From Shewanella khirikhana (GTDB lineage: Bacteria; Pseudomonadota; Gammaproteobacteria; Enterobacterales; Shewanellaceae), in the NCBI RefSeq assembly GCF_003957745.1, contig NZ_CP020373.1, positions 806,001 to 870,000 of the forward strand: 64,000 nt of DNA, given 5' to 3'. The notes under the pieces are model-generated. The model was not told where the DNA came from and made no database searches. It worked only from the letters and a program-made list of their open reading frames with translations. The translations under genes and the position numbers were made by a program. Positions 19,123-28,225 of this stretch are shown here, piece after piece. How positions within the stretch are numbered: position 1 is the first letter of the stretch; the number at the start of each line of letters is the position of its first letter.

Positions 19123-20594
19123 TGACACCGGGAGCCCTTGCCGCCCTGATTGACTCGGCGCTGTCGCAGTTGCCGACCGCTGCGTTGCCAAAGCGGATAG
19201 TGCTTGGTTACAGCGGCGGACTGGATTCTGAAGTGCTTGCCTGTGCGCTGGGGCAATTCAAGCAGGCGCCAAACAGCGACGCCATCGAGTGTCTGCTGGT
19301 GCATGTGCACCACGGTTTGAGTGCCAACGCCGATGCCTGGGCGGCCCATTGCCGCGAGCGCGCGGCCATCTACGGTTTACCACTGGTGGTCGAGCAGGTC
19401 AGTGTTAAACAGGGGCCGCGGCTGAGTCTTGAGGCCGAAGCCCGCAATGCACGCTACCGGGCGCTTTGCGCTCATCTGCAAGCGGGAGATGTGCTGCTTA
19501 CTGCCCATCATCAGGACGACCAACTGGAAACCGTGCTGCTGGCGCTGACCCGAGGCCTGGGGCCCAAAGGCCTTGCCGCCATGGGCGTGTGCCAGTCACT
19601 GCGGCTGGACAGCGCGAATGAAGCCGAAGCTGCAACAAATGAACAAGGTGCAGATGATGTAAAAGGCCGGGCGCGGTGTGCGTTTCAGCTAAGACCCTTT
19701 CTGCATCTTTCCCGTGATGAGCTCAAGCAGGCGTCAGACAACCTGGGTCTGGTTCATATCAATGATGAGAGCAACGCCGACACCCGGTTTGACCGTAATT
19801 ATCTGCGTCTCGAAGTTATCCCAAAACTTACCGCTCGCTGGGGCGCCATTGCCGCCACCGCCAGCCGCTCCGCAAGGCTCTGCGCTGAAAGCCAAAGCCT
19901 GCTCGATGATGAAGCGAGGCAGCGTTTGGCGCCACTGCTGGATACCTGTCCTTACAGCGTGCAGCCAAGGCTGAAGCTTGGCCCGCTCGCGGCCATGTCA
20001 AAGCCCTGGCGGGCGCAGCTGATAAGGCACTTTTTGCTCGAGAATCGCCTGGCACCGCCATCCGAGGTGCAGCTCGATGAAGCCTTGTCGCAGCTGTTGG
20101 CTGCGCGGGCAGATGCGTCGGTGGAAATGCAATTTGGCGCCACACGTCTCAGGCGTTTTCAGGACTGGCTCTATGCCGATACGGTATCGCCTGAGCGTTC
20201 GGGCAATGCCACACCCAATGCTACCCTTGGCGTAAACAGCGCAATCACCCTGGCTGAGCTGAAGGCTGGAATGGATACGCCGCAGGGGCAAGTAAGGCTT
20301 TTGCCAGCTGAGGGGGCTCAGTTTGCCATTGCGGCAACCGCGCTTGAAGGCCAGTTATCGCTTGGTTATGGCCTGCCGGGGAGCCTTAAGGCGCGACCCG
20401 CAGGCAGGGTACATTCCCGCGAGCTTAAAAAGCTCTGGCAGGAGCAAGGGGTGCCGAGCTGGCTTCGAGCGACAATTCCCATGCTGATGTGTGATGGCAA
20501 GCTGGTAGCGGCTATGGGCGTCTGGATTGAGGCGGATGCCTGTGCCAAAGCCGGAGAGCCGGGCTTTAGTGTGCAACTGTCCCGCCGTCCCTGA
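19122..20594 (+). CDS. tilS: tRNA(Ile)-lysidine synthase
   Basis: TilS adds lysine to C34 of tRNA-Ile (CAU) using ATP, switching both codon reading from AUG to AUA and charging from Met to Ile. The protein has 490 residues. The N-type ATP pyrophosphatase P-loop SGGLDS is at residues 31-36, then HVHHGLS, the HHQDDQLET block, an N-terminal catalytic domain to about 230, and the C-terminal tRNA-binding domains. An Ala/Glu-rich insertion at about residues 166-185 is not typical of the E. coli enzyme (432 residues). The ATG overlaps the dnaE stop. accA, often found between dnaE and tilS, is absent here. Confidence 0.93.
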   Translation: MTPGALAALIDSALSQLPTAALPKRIVLGYSGGLDSEVLACALGQFKQAPNSDAIECLLVHVHHGLSANADAWAAHCRERAAIYGLPLVVEQVSVKQGPRLSLEAEARNARYRALCAHLQAGDVLLTAHHQDDQLETVLLALTRGLGPKGLAAMGVCQSLRLDSANEAEAATNEQGADDVKGRARCAFQLRPFLHLSRDELKQASDNLGLVHINDESNADTRFDRNYLRLEVIPKLTARWGAIAATASRSARLCAESQSLLDDEARQRLAPLLDTCPYSVQPRLKLGPLAAMSKPWRAQLIRHFLLENRLAPPSEVQLDEALSQLLAARADASVEMQFGATRLRRFQDWLYADTVSPERSGNATPNATLGVNSAITLAELKAGMDTPQGQVRLLPAEGAQFAIAATALEGQLSLGYGLPGSLKARPAGRVHSRELKKLWQEQGVPSWLRATIPMLMCDGKLVAAMGVWIEADACAKAGEPGFSVQLSRRP

Positions 20595-20599
20595 AAATA

Positions 20600-20625
20600 A
20601 AAACGCCTGCGGTTGCAGGCGTTTT
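20600..20625. terminator. Bidirectional terminator between tilS and the diguanylate cyclase gene
   Basis: An 11-bp stem AAAACGCCTGC / GCAGGCGTTTT with a GGTT tetraloop lies between two convergent genes. With A- and T-rich flanks it can serve both. Confidence 0.88.
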
Positions 20626-20664
20626 CAAGTCACTGGCATGTTTAACCATGCCCAGCGCAATCGC

Positions 20665-21573
20665 TTAGGTGTTTTGGGTATCCAAGCTTAAGCGGTAGCA
20701 ATTGCGGCCAGCCGCCTTGGCCTGATACAGCGCCTTGTCAGCGCGCTCGTACAGGTTGTCCTGGTTTTCACCGGCCAGGATCTGCGCGGCGCCGAGGCTG
20801 GTATGGATCCGGTTACGACTGAAGAATCCGCCTTTATTGAGCTTGGCCAGCACCCGTTCACACAGTATTGCCGCCGAATCCAGTTCGCCGCGGACAATAA
20901 TCACAAACTCATCGCCACCAATGCGAAACGCCTGATCGGTGTTGCGGATGGCACTTTTTATCAGGGCACCGAACTGCCGTAACACGGCATCGCCAAACTG
21001 GTGGCCGAAGTTGTCGTTCAGGTGCTTGAAGTTGTCCAAATCCAGCACAATCAACGCCAACTTATCGTGGTGGCGGTTGGCTCTGGCAACGGCATTTTTA
21101 ATCGCCTGGCCATAAAAATGACGGTTACCGAGTCCGGTGAGCGAGTCAAACATCGCCTGCTCAGACATCTTTTGATAGCTGATGGCATTGAGCAGCGGCT
21201 GAATGAGCATGGACTCCAGCGTTTGCAGCGTGCGAATTTGCGCAGGCGTCAGCGGCTCTATCAGGCGGTAATCCAGGGTTGAGCCTGGAAACGCCTCAGT
21301 ATTCAGGTGTCTGCGCAGGCTTACGCCGCTACGACGCCCCCAACTGAAGGCGAGGTCTGCAAACTGTGCCTGAATACCGGCAAGCGGCAGATATTGGCCA
21401 AGGGTATTGCCGAAACAGGCAAAGACCGTCCGTGGATCTAAACTTGAATGCAGCTGTTGGATGATGGCGACCAGCGCGCCCTGATCCGGAGTCGGCAAAG
21501 CCGTATTCGCACTACCTTCGGGGGTGTAGCGATACTCTTCAGGGTATAACTGCGGTGCGTAACCAAAGTCCAT
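20665..21573 (-). CDS. GGDEF-domain diguanylate cyclase
   Basis: The gene encodes a probable soluble enzyme that makes the second messenger c-di-GMP from two GTP. The start is the ATG at 21573, with TGGAG 9 nt upstream; a longer frame to 21621 lacks a site. The protein has 302 residues. The N-terminal 130 residues are an unassigned sensor-like region without membrane segments. The GGDEF domain begins at DSLTGLGNRHF and carries an intact GGDEF active site near residue 218. RNTD lies five residues before it, matching the RxxD product-inhibition site. It is convergent with tilS. Confidence 0.92.
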   Translation of the reverse strand: MDFGYAPQLYPEEYRYTPEGSANTALPTPDQGALVAIIQQLHSSLDPRTVFACFGNTLGQYLPLAGIQAQFADLAFSWGRRSGVSLRRHLNTEAFPGSTLDYRLIEPLTPAQIRTLQTLESMLIQPLLNAISYQKMSEQAMFDSLTGLGNRHFYGQAIKNAVARANRHHDKLALIVLDLDNFKHLNDNFGHQFGDAVLRQFGALIKSAIRNTDQAFRIGGDEFVIIVRGELDSAAILCERVLAKLNKGGFFSRNRIHTSLGAAQILAGENQDNLYERADKALYQAKAAGRNCYRLSLDTQNT

Positions 21574-21733
21574 AGTGTTTACTCCAGCGGTTTTGGACTC
21601 AAGACAGATAAAAATAAGCAAAATGTGTGCCGATAAAAGTGTTAAATAAATTTGTCTTTATTAGTCATTCAGTTAATCTTTGAAGTGACCATTCTTGTTT
21701 TTTATTACGCCGGAAAATTGACAAGGATTTTTC

Positions 21734-23680
21734 ATGGAACACGGCATTCTCCTCAAGATCCTGCTGATGCTGCTTATCGCCATAGGGGCGATAGCACTGC
21801 TGCGTCGCTTGGGGTTGCCGGCCATTTTGGCGTACCTGCTGACTGGCGTGGTGGCCGGTCCCGGGGGCTTTGACTGGTTCAGTCAGCAGCAGATGCATTC
21901 GGTGGCCGAGCTTGGCGTGGTGCTGCTGATGTTTACCCTGGGGCTGGAGTTCTCTGTCCCCAAACTCTGGGCTATGCGCCGCACTGTATTTGGCCTTGGC
22001 AGTGCTCAGGTGCTGGTGACAACCCTGATAGTCATGCTGATTGCCATGGCTCTGGGGCAGCAGCCCGCACAGGCACTGGTGATTGGCTCCGCCATCGCAC
22101 TTTCATCCACAGCCATCGTACTTAAGCTGCTCAACGAACAGGGCGCGCTGCGTCGCCGCCACGGCGAGTTGTCGGTGAGTGTGCTCTTGTTTCAGGATCT
22201 GGCCGTAGTGCCGCTGCTTATTCTGCTGCCGCTGCTTGGCGGGGACGACGGCGCCGTGGCGCTTAACAGCATTCTGTTTGCACTGCTTAAAGGTATTGTC
22301 GCTTTTATGGCGCTGATGGCCTTTGGTAAGTGGGCACTTCCCAAGGTGTTTGATGAAGTGGCGCGCTCGCGCTCCAACGAACTCTTTGTACTCTCTGCGC
22401 TGGTGGTCGCCTTACTGACCGGCGCCTTTACCCAGTGGCTGGGGCTGTCGATGGCCCTGGGGGCTTTTATGGCGGGCATGCTGCTTGGTGAGAGCCAATA
22501 TCGGCGCCAGCTTGAAGCCGATATCCGCCCATTTCGTGATTTGTTGATGGGGCTTTTCTTTATTTCCATCGGCATGCTGCTGGATTTCCAGTTAGTGATG
22601 GCTTACTGGTGGCAAATCCTGCTGGGTTTGCTGGCCGTAGTGGTAGGCAAGGCGCTGGTGGTGCATGGGCTGCTTAAACTGGCCGGTGAGCCATTTCGGG
22701 TGTCATCGGTTACGGCGCTGACTCTGGCGCAGGTCGGGGAGTTCTCCTTTGTGGTGCTCGCCCTGGCGGTAAATTACCGTCTGCTGGAGCGTGAGGTGAG
22801 TACAGCCCTGGTGATGGTGGCCGTGCTGTCGATGGCGCTTGCACCTGCACTGGTGCGCCATGCGGTGAACATCAGCAAGCTGTTTCAGGGGCTTAAACCC
22901 AATTCCCAGCGTGATGCCGGTCTGCCCAAGGTTGAAGATGGCTCTGAGCTGGTGCTTATTCTCGGTTATGGCCGGGTGGGCCAAACCATTGCCCGCTTCC
23001 TTCGTGCCGAGGCCGTACCTTATCTGGCGCTGGATCTTGACCCCACCCGGGTGCAGGAGGCCAAGCGGGCAGGGGAGCCTGTGTATTTCGGCGATGCCTG
23101 TAAGCGCAGTATTTTAAAGCAGGCGGGCATCAGCCAGGCAAAGATGATAGTGCTTACTTTCTGTGAAAGCCGCGCCGTTGACGAAGTGTTGCATCTGTGC
23201 CGCGCCATGGCGCCTGAGTCAAAAATTCTGGTGCGCACCCGGGATGACAGTGAGCTTAAGCTGCTTGAGCAAGCAGGTGCCAGCCAGGTTATTCCCGAAA
23301 CCCTGGAAGGCAGTTTGATGTTGGTGAGTCAGGTGCTGTACCAGTGCGGTGTGCCGCTTACCCGCATTTTAAAGCGCCTCGAGCTTGAGCGGCGTAACCA
23401 TTATCAGTATCTGCATGGCTTTTTCTCGGGCACGGAAATGGACTTTACTCTGGAGCTGTTGCACGCCGTGGCCTTGCCCCGGGGCGCCAGCGCCGTCGGT
23501 CAGCGTCTTGGTGACATTCCCTGGAGTAAACTCAGGGTGGAACTGAGGGGCATTCGCCGCGCCGGGGAAGAATTCGACAGCCCCGATGAAGACTGGCAGC
23601 TTAAGGCTGGCGATGTGCTGATTTTACTGGGCAAGCCCCGGCGGGTGGAAAAAGCCGAGGCGCTGCTGCTGCAAGGCTGA
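21734..23680 (+). CDS. CPA2-family monovalent cation:proton antiporter (KefB/KefC/YbaL-like)
   Basis: This inner-membrane antiporter or channel exports K+ or Na+ in exchange for protons. The protein has 648 residues. The first ~385 form about 12 transmembrane segments of the Na+/H+ exchanger type, with conserved GSAIALSSTAIVLKLL. A TrkA-N (RCK) domain starting ILGYGRVGQTIARFL binds NAD(H) or a similar regulator. A TrkA-C domain (MDFTLELLHAV to the end) follows. Glutathione-gated KefB/C are near 600 residues and lack a TrkA-C domain, so this is better called a CPA2 antiporter with an RCK module. The ATG at 21734 follows ACAAGGA. Confidence 0.9.
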   Translation: MEHGILLKILLMLLIAIGAIALLRRLGLPAILAYLLTGVVAGPGGFDWFSQQQMHSVAELGVVLLMFTLGLEFSVPKLWAMRRTVFGLGSAQVLVTTLIVMLIAMALGQQPAQALVIGSAIALSSTAIVLKLLNEQGALRRRHGELSVSVLLFQDLAVVPLLILLPLLGGDDGAVALNSILFALLKGIVAFMALMAFGKWALPKVFDEVARSRSNELFVLSALVVALLTGAFTQWLGLSMALGAFMAGMLLGESQYRRQLEADIRPFRDLLMGLFFISIGMLLDFQLVMAYWWQILLGLLAVVVGKALVVHGLLKLAGEPFRVSSVTALTLAQVGEFSFVVLALAVNYRLLEREVSTALVMVAVLSMALAPALVRHAVNISKLFQGLKPNSQRDAGLPKVEDGSELVLILGYGRVGQTIARFLRAEAVPYLALDLDPTRVQEAKRAGEPVYFGDACKRSILKQAGISQAKMIVLTFCESRAVDEVLHLCRAMAPESKILVRTRDDSELKLLEQAGASQVIPETLEGSLMLVSQVLYQCGVPLTRILKRLELERRNHYQYLHGFFSGTEMDFTLELLHAVALPRGASAVGQRLGDIPWSKLRVELRGIRRAGEEFDSPDEDWQLKAGDVLILLGKPRRVEKAEALLLQG

Positions 23681-23684
23681 CGAT

Positions 23685-23714
23685 TTGTTTGTATCCACTG
23701 AATGGCGTTATACT
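23685..23714 (+). promoter_or_regulatory. Candidate sigma-70 promoter for the tail-anchored unknown gene
   Basis: TTGTTT (23685-23690) and TATACT (23709-23714) are 18 nt apart, just after the antiporter stop codon and 37 nt upstream of the GTG start at 23752. This is a by-eye match and has not been scored. Confidence 0.5.
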
Positions 23715-23751
23715 GGCACGTCATTTTTCTCTGTGAATACAAGGAAGTTTT

Positions 23752-24858
23752 GTGTCACACCCCATTCAGGACAGTTTCTCCATCCCCGTCGATGAACTCT
23801 TCAAACTGCTGACGTCCAAGGTTCAGGTTGTGTTCTCATCTCAGGAACAGGCGCCGCTGTGGCTCACTGTGCCGGTTGATGATGCCGACAATGAGTGCCA
23901 GTGCGTCGGTTATCTCGAATGCGCTGAAACCGAAGCCCGCAGATACATCCGCGAGCATCTTAAGCCCGCGACGGCATATTTCCCCAAACAGATGCATTGG
24001 CAGGAATTTATGCTGATGAGTTATGCCAATCAGGCGATGCCGCTGGAGCTTGGCGAGATGCAGGCGATGTCTGCCGAAGAACATCACTCATTCCTGAATC
24101 ATATGGTGGCAAGTTTTCAGGGCCAGCAAGGCATTTTGCGTCATTGCGGCAATGATGTGGAAGTAATCCGTCAGTGGATTTCTGCTGCTGCCCCCGGCTG
24201 GCAAACCGCCAGTGATTTAATGGCGCGTTATGCCAATCTTGAGCATATCTGGCTGTTGGACTGCTTATGGCTTGCCGAGGTGCACCGAGAAGGCGATGGA
24301 CAAACAGCCCATGCCGGTCAAAGCAAGAGCCACACCTCTGCTGACCAATCATCATCTGCTTACCAATCCTCATCCGCATATCGGGGCGCTGCTGAGGTTT
24401 TACCCCGGCAGCTGATGGTGCTTGGCGGCGAGCTGGCACGCTTTGAGCTGTCGAGTGAACTGCTTGCAGTTGCCCGAAGCAAGGGCATTGAAGTGGTGCT
24501 GCTAAAGGAGCTCAGCTTTGATTACTGCGCCGATGCGCTGACCATGTTGCCGTCACTGGTGAGCCGGGACGATAACGGCGAGCCCCAGCTGTATGTCTCA
24601 GGCAAGGAGCAGTCTCATCTGCCGCTGAAAGCCTATCTGGTCTTGGACGAGATGCCCCCAGGCGCCGTGGAGGTGCAAATGGATGACAAGGATGCAGTTG
24701 CGGGACTGTCAGTCAATCAGGTGGCCGCTGACTCCTTTTCGAAGGCGTCGGTATCCAAAGCTGCGGCTCAGTCTCAGCAAGGCAAGAGCCAGCTTGGCAC
24801 TGTGGTGGTGGCGCTCTGTTTAATCCTCATTACTGCCGGGATCATCTATAGCCTTTGA
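23752..24858 (+). CDS. Tail-anchored protein of unknown function
   Basis: The 368-residue protein starts at a GTG with AAGGAAG 5 nt upstream. No family recognised. Residues 1-180 are soluble and Glu- and Gln-rich; residues ~190-212 are a low-complexity Ser, Ala, Tyr and Gln linker (QSSSAYQSSSAYRG, a near-exact repeat). A second soluble part follows, and a single hydrophobic helix at ~345-366 ends the protein, so it is predicted to be anchored by its C terminus in the inner membrane with the bulk in the cytoplasm. The gene has its own promoter-like sequence and is convergent with the patatin gene, 28 nt away. Confidence 0.75.
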   Translation: MSHPIQDSFSIPVDELFKLLTSKVQVVFSSQEQAPLWLTVPVDDADNECQCVGYLECAETEARRYIREHLKPATAYFPKQMHWQEFMLMSYANQAMPLELGEMQAMSAEEHHSFLNHMVASFQGQQGILRHCGNDVEVIRQWISAAAPGWQTASDLMARYANLEHIWLLDCLWLAEVHREGDGQTAHAGQSKSHTSADQSSSAYQSSSAYRGAAEVLPRQLMVLGGELARFELSSELLAVARSKGIEVVLLKELSFDYCADALTMLPSLVSRDDNGEPQLYVSGKEQSHLPLKAYLVLDEMPPGAVEVQMDDKDAVAGLSVNQVAADSFSKASVSKAAAQSQQGKSQLGTVVVALCLILITAGIIYSL

Positions 24859-24886
24859 GGCTGTCCTTTGCACTTGTGTGGCTGTG

Positions 24887-26011
24887 TCAGTCGAGATTGA
24901 AAAAGGCTTTGATTTCATCGATACGGCACATGGCGTCCTGATAACCCAGTTCAATCAGGGCGCTGGTGTAGGCCTTTTCGAACAGCAGGTAGGACACAAT
25001 ACTCGAGTCCGACTCTTCACTGATCCCAATCAGCCCCAGCAGACTGCGGATGGCAAAAGGCATTTCCCGGTAGTAGCGGGCTGCAAGCTCGGTTAAATCT
25101 TCTGAAGGCTTAATAACCAGGGTGGTGATGGGCTTGAGGTTCAAGCGGTCACGGCTCTCCTGTGGGATAAGCTTGAGGGTATTGTTTATCCGCTCAAGAC
25201 GTTCAAGGTCGCTGTTGAGGGTATCGGAAAAGATGGTATCCAGCAGGTGACCCGCCACAGTGGCCGTTTTCGGATGGTGCTCCATCTCACGGGTTTCCTG
25301 CTTGTGGGGACTGTCGAGGTTAATCACCAGAATACGTTCGGCCCCCAGGTGAATGGGGCTTGCCAGCGGCGCCAGCTGGTGCACTGAGCCATCGCCATAA
25401 TAATGCTGCTTTAGCTTGATGGACGGGAACACCAGCGGAATGGCCGAGCTTGCCAGCAAATGCTCGGTGTTGAGCCGGGTGCGCTCGCCGCTTCGGCGCG
25501 CGCGCTGCCAGTTGTCTATATCCCGCGAGGCCTGAAAAAAGGTCACCGAGCGGGAGTTGTTATAGCAGGAAGTGTCCACCGACAGCGCTGTGAGGGCACC
25601 GGATTTGATATTGCGATCGATACGGCCAAAATCGATGAGCTCATTCAGCAGTTTTCGCAGCGGCTCGTTATCCAGCAGACTGCCGGCGTCGGTGCTGACC
25701 TTGTCGTGCTGCATGCCTTTGAGTGCCATGCGGCTTAAGTGTTTCATCACTCCGCCCAGGGAGCTGGTGTACACCTTGGAGGTTTCAAAGTGGCGCCACA
25801 CCCACTCGAGCTTACGCACGCCGAGGTGAAAACAGGAGGCGTGGGTGGCGATGGAGGTGCCATTAATCGCCCCTGCCGAGGTGCCGCACACAATCCGAAA
25901 CGGAATGCCGTGGTTTCTTGGATAGAACTGAACTATGGCTTTGAGTACCCCGACCTGATAGGCCGCCCGGGCCCCACCGCCACCCAGCACCAGTGCAGTG
26001 GATGATGGCAA
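24887..26011 (-). CDS. Patatin-like phospholipase family protein
   Basis: This is a probable Ser-Asp dyad lipid acyl hydrolase. With the TTG start at 26011 it has 374 residues. The oxyanion loop GGGGARAAYQ lies at ~residues 10-19, the nucleophile Ser45 in CGTSAGAING, and the catalytic Asp207 in YYGDGSVHQLAP (DG followed by Ser rather than Gly or Ala). A C-terminal ~130-residue helical region follows. I prefer this TTG because GGAG lies 6 nt upstream; the next ATG upstream (26083) lies at the edge of the proS terminator hairpin and would add 24 uninformative residues. It is downstream of proS on the same strand. Confidence 0.88.
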   Translation of the reverse strand: MPSSTALVLGGGGARAAYQVGVLKAIVQFYPRNHGIPFRIVCGTSAGAINGTSIATHASCFHLGVRKLEWVWRHFETSKVYTSSLGGVMKHLSRMALKGMQHDKVSTDAGSLLDNEPLRKLLNELIDFGRIDRNIKSGALTALSVDTSCYNNSRSVTFFQASRDIDNWQRARRSGERTRLNTEHLLASSAIPLVFPSIKLKQHYYGDGSVHQLAPLASPIHLGAERILVINLDSPHKQETREMEHHPKTATVAGHLLDTIFSDTLNSDLERLERINNTLKLIPQESRDRLNLKPITTLVIKPSEDLTELAARYYREMPFAIRSLLGLIGISEESDSSIVSYLLFEKAYTSALIELGYQDAMCRIDEIKAFFNLD

Positions 26012-26084
26012 GACTTGCTCCAATTTCTTGATAGTTAATTCAATTAAAGCTGCTTGATGCAGGGCTTGGCAATGGTGCGGCATA

Positions 26085-26111
26085 AAAAAAGCACCCCGGA
26101 GGGTGCTTTCT
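26085..26111. terminator. Terminator downstream of proS
   Basis: The stem AAAGCACCC / GGGTGCTTT with a CGGA loop is followed, in the - direction, by seven T residues. It separates proS from the patatin gene on the same strand, so the patatin gene needs its own promoter or read-through. Confidence 0.88.
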
Positions 26112-26134
26112 GTGGTTCAGTGGCGCGCTCTAGA

Positions 26135-27853
26135 TCAGGCGCGGGTGAACTGGCTCTTGAGGAAGTCGACGATTTGATCGAAGGGTACTTCGCTCTTTTC
26201 GCCGGTGCGGCGGTTCTTGTACTCGAACACGCCAGCATCGATGTTGCGATCGCCAATCACCACGGCATGGGGCACGCCCATCAGTTCCATGTCGGCGAAC
26301 ATTACGCCCGGACGCTCTTTACGGTCATCAAACAGCACTTCGAAACCGGCTTCGGTCAGCTCGTTGTAGAGCTGTTCGGCAATTTCGGTCACCCGGTGTG
26401 ACTTGTGCATGTTCATTGGCAGAATACCCACGGTGAACGGGGCAATGGCTTCCGGCCAAACGATGCCGCGATTGTCATGGTTCTGCTCGATGGCGGCAGC
26501 CACGATACGGCTTACGCCCACACCGTAACAGCCCATCAGCATGATTTGCGACTTGCCGTTTTCGTCCAGCACTGTGGCGTTCATGGCTTCTGAGTACTTG
26601 TTACCCAGCTGGAAGATGTGACCCACTTCGATACCGCGGGCGAAGGCATAGGTGCCTTTGCCATCTGGGGTGGCTTCGCCTTCCACCACGTTGCGGATGT
26701 CGGCGCCCTGAACCAGCGGCAGATCGCGCTCCCAGTTGATACCGAACAGGTGCTTGCCATCTTCGTTGGCACCGGCGGCAAAGTCGCTCATTACCAGCAC
26801 GCTGTGGTCGGCAATGACAGGCATCTTGAGGTTTACCGGACCGATAGAGCCAGTACCGGCACCCACGGCGGCACGAATGTCGGCATCGCTGGCAAATTCC
26901 AGCGGTGAGGCGACCAGCTCCAGCTTGTCGGCCTTGATTTCGTTCAGTTCGTGGTCGCCACGTACCAGCAGGGCAACCAGAGGCGCTTCTTCGGTCGCGC
27001 CTTTAACAATCAAAGTCTTGATGGTCTTTTCGATGGCTACACCAAACTGTTCAACCAACTCGGCGATGGTTTTGGCGTTGGGGGTGTCCACGGTGCGCAG
27101 CGCTTCGGTGGCTTGGCCGCGAGGCTCGGTTGGCAGCGGAGACTCAGCTTTCTCGATGTTGGCGGCGTAGTCGCTGCTGGTTGAGTAGGCAATCAGGTCT
27201 TCACCGCTTTGGGCCAGCACGTGGAACTCGTGGGACACGCTGCCGCCGATGGAGCCCGTGTCGGCCAGCACAGGGCGGAATGCCAGACCCATGCGGCTGA
27301 ATATGTTGCTGTAGGCAGTGTACATGGCCTGGTAGGTTTCATCCAGGGTCTCTTGATCCAAATGGAAAGAGTAGGCGTCCTTCATCAGGAACTCACGTGA
27401 GCGCATTACGCCGAAACGGGGGCGCACTTCGTCACGGAACTTGGTCTGGATCTGGTACAGGTTCAGCGGCAACTGCTTGTAAGAGCTCACTTCTTTACGG
27501 ATAAGGTCAGTGATCACTTCTTCGTGGGTCGGGCCGAGAACAAAGTCACGCTCGTGACGGTCGGTAAAGCGCAGCAGCTCAGGACCAAACTGATCCCAAC
27601 GACCTGTTTCAACCCACAAATCACCCGGCTGCACCATGGGCATCAGGATCTCAATGGCACCGGCTTTGTTCATTTCTTCACGAACAATGGCTTCCACTTT
27701 GCGCAGTACCCGCAGACCTGTGGGCAGGTAGCTGTAAAGGCCTGACGCGTTGCGGCGGATCATACCCGCACGCAGCATGAGTTGATGACTGATTACCTCG
27801 GCATTGGCTGGGGTTTCTTTCTGTGTCGATAGCAGGTATTTGCTGACTCGCAT
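26135..27853 (-). CDS. proS: Prolyl-tRNA synthetase
   Basis: This class II synthetase charges tRNA-Pro. The protein has 572 residues, the bacterial type. It starts MRVSKYLLSTQKETPANAE; motif 2 (QTKFRDEVRPRFGVMRSREF) sits near residues 132-155. The YbaK-like editing domain, which clears Ala-tRNA-Pro, is inserted at about 230-385. Motif 3 (GCYGVGVSR) and the C-terminal anticodon-binding domain follow. The ATG at 27853 is the only start that matches the family N terminus. All parts look intact. Confidence 0.97.
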   Translation of the reverse strand: MRVSKYLLSTQKETPANAEVISHQLMLRAGMIRRNASGLYSYLPTGLRVLRKVEAIVREEMNKAGAIEILMPMVQPGDLWVETGRWDQFGPELLRFTDRHERDFVLGPTHEEVITDLIRKEVSSYKQLPLNLYQIQTKFRDEVRPRFGVMRSREFLMKDAYSFHLDQETLDETYQAMYTAYSNIFSRMGLAFRPVLADTGSIGGSVSHEFHVLAQSGEDLIAYSTSSDYAANIEKAESPLPTEPRGQATEALRTVDTPNAKTIAELVEQFGVAIEKTIKTLIVKGATEEAPLVALLVRGDHELNEIKADKLELVASPLEFASDADIRAAVGAGTGSIGPVNLKMPVIADHSVLVMSDFAAGANEDGKHLFGINWERDLPLVQGADIRNVVEGEATPDGKGTYAFARGIEVGHIFQLGNKYSEAMNATVLDENGKSQIMLMGCYGVGVSRIVAAAIEQNHDNRGIVWPEAIAPFTVGILPMNMHKSHRVTEIAEQLYNELTEAGFEVLFDDRKERPGVMFADMELMGVPHAVVIGDRNIDAGVFEYKNRRTGEKSEVPFDQIVDFLKSQFTRA

Positions 27854-27959
27854 TCCCGGTGTCCATAGTTAAAAACAGTGGGCGCCATTGTATCACCTGC
27901 ATCCATGATGTCACGCGCGGTATGCAGCAAAAAACCTGTGCTGATGCGTGTTTGGGGCC

Positions 27960-28225
27960 AGGGGCTGTTGACGTTGCGAGAACAATTTTTGTTCGCTCTG
28001 GCAAGCCCGTGCTCGCGAAGCGAGGAATGATGTGTAGTTATGCTACTCAAATGACGAGCGACAAAGAGAAAGGGCTTGCCAGACGAACCCGTCGGGCAGC
28101 ATTTGGCTTATGTTTCTGCTGCGTTAGCGTCCGTTTATGTAGAGTCACTACACTGCACGGACTTCGCCTTGCATAAACACCAGTCAAATTGCTGCAAAAA
28201 TAACCGTGAAACGTCAACAGCCCCT
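27960..28225. repeat. 266-bp palindromic element with 16-bp terminal inverted repeats
   Basis: The ends are a perfect 16-bp inverted repeat: AGGGGCTGTTGACGTT at 27960-27975 and its complement at 28210-28225. Nested inside are further inverted pairs: GTTCG(C)TCTGGCAAGCCC near 27990 with GGGCTTGCCAGACGAAC near 28074; GTCCGT with ACGGAC around a TGTAG/CTACA hairpin at 28129-28164; and GCAGCA(A)TTTG-type arms at ~28097 and ~28190. No convincing ORF is present. It looks like a MITE or a large structured RNA or DNA element inserted between proS and the next gene. The right end overlaps the stop codon of the degenerate GGDEF gene. Confidence 0.7.

Noticed and set aside
18265..19191. 308-codon open frame opposite dnaE
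   Set aside because: It is antisense to the conserved 3' end of dnaE and has no motifs.
27859..28176. 105-codon ORF across the palindromic element upstream of proS
   Set aside because: It is formed mostly by the structured repeat and codon use is unlike the neighbours.
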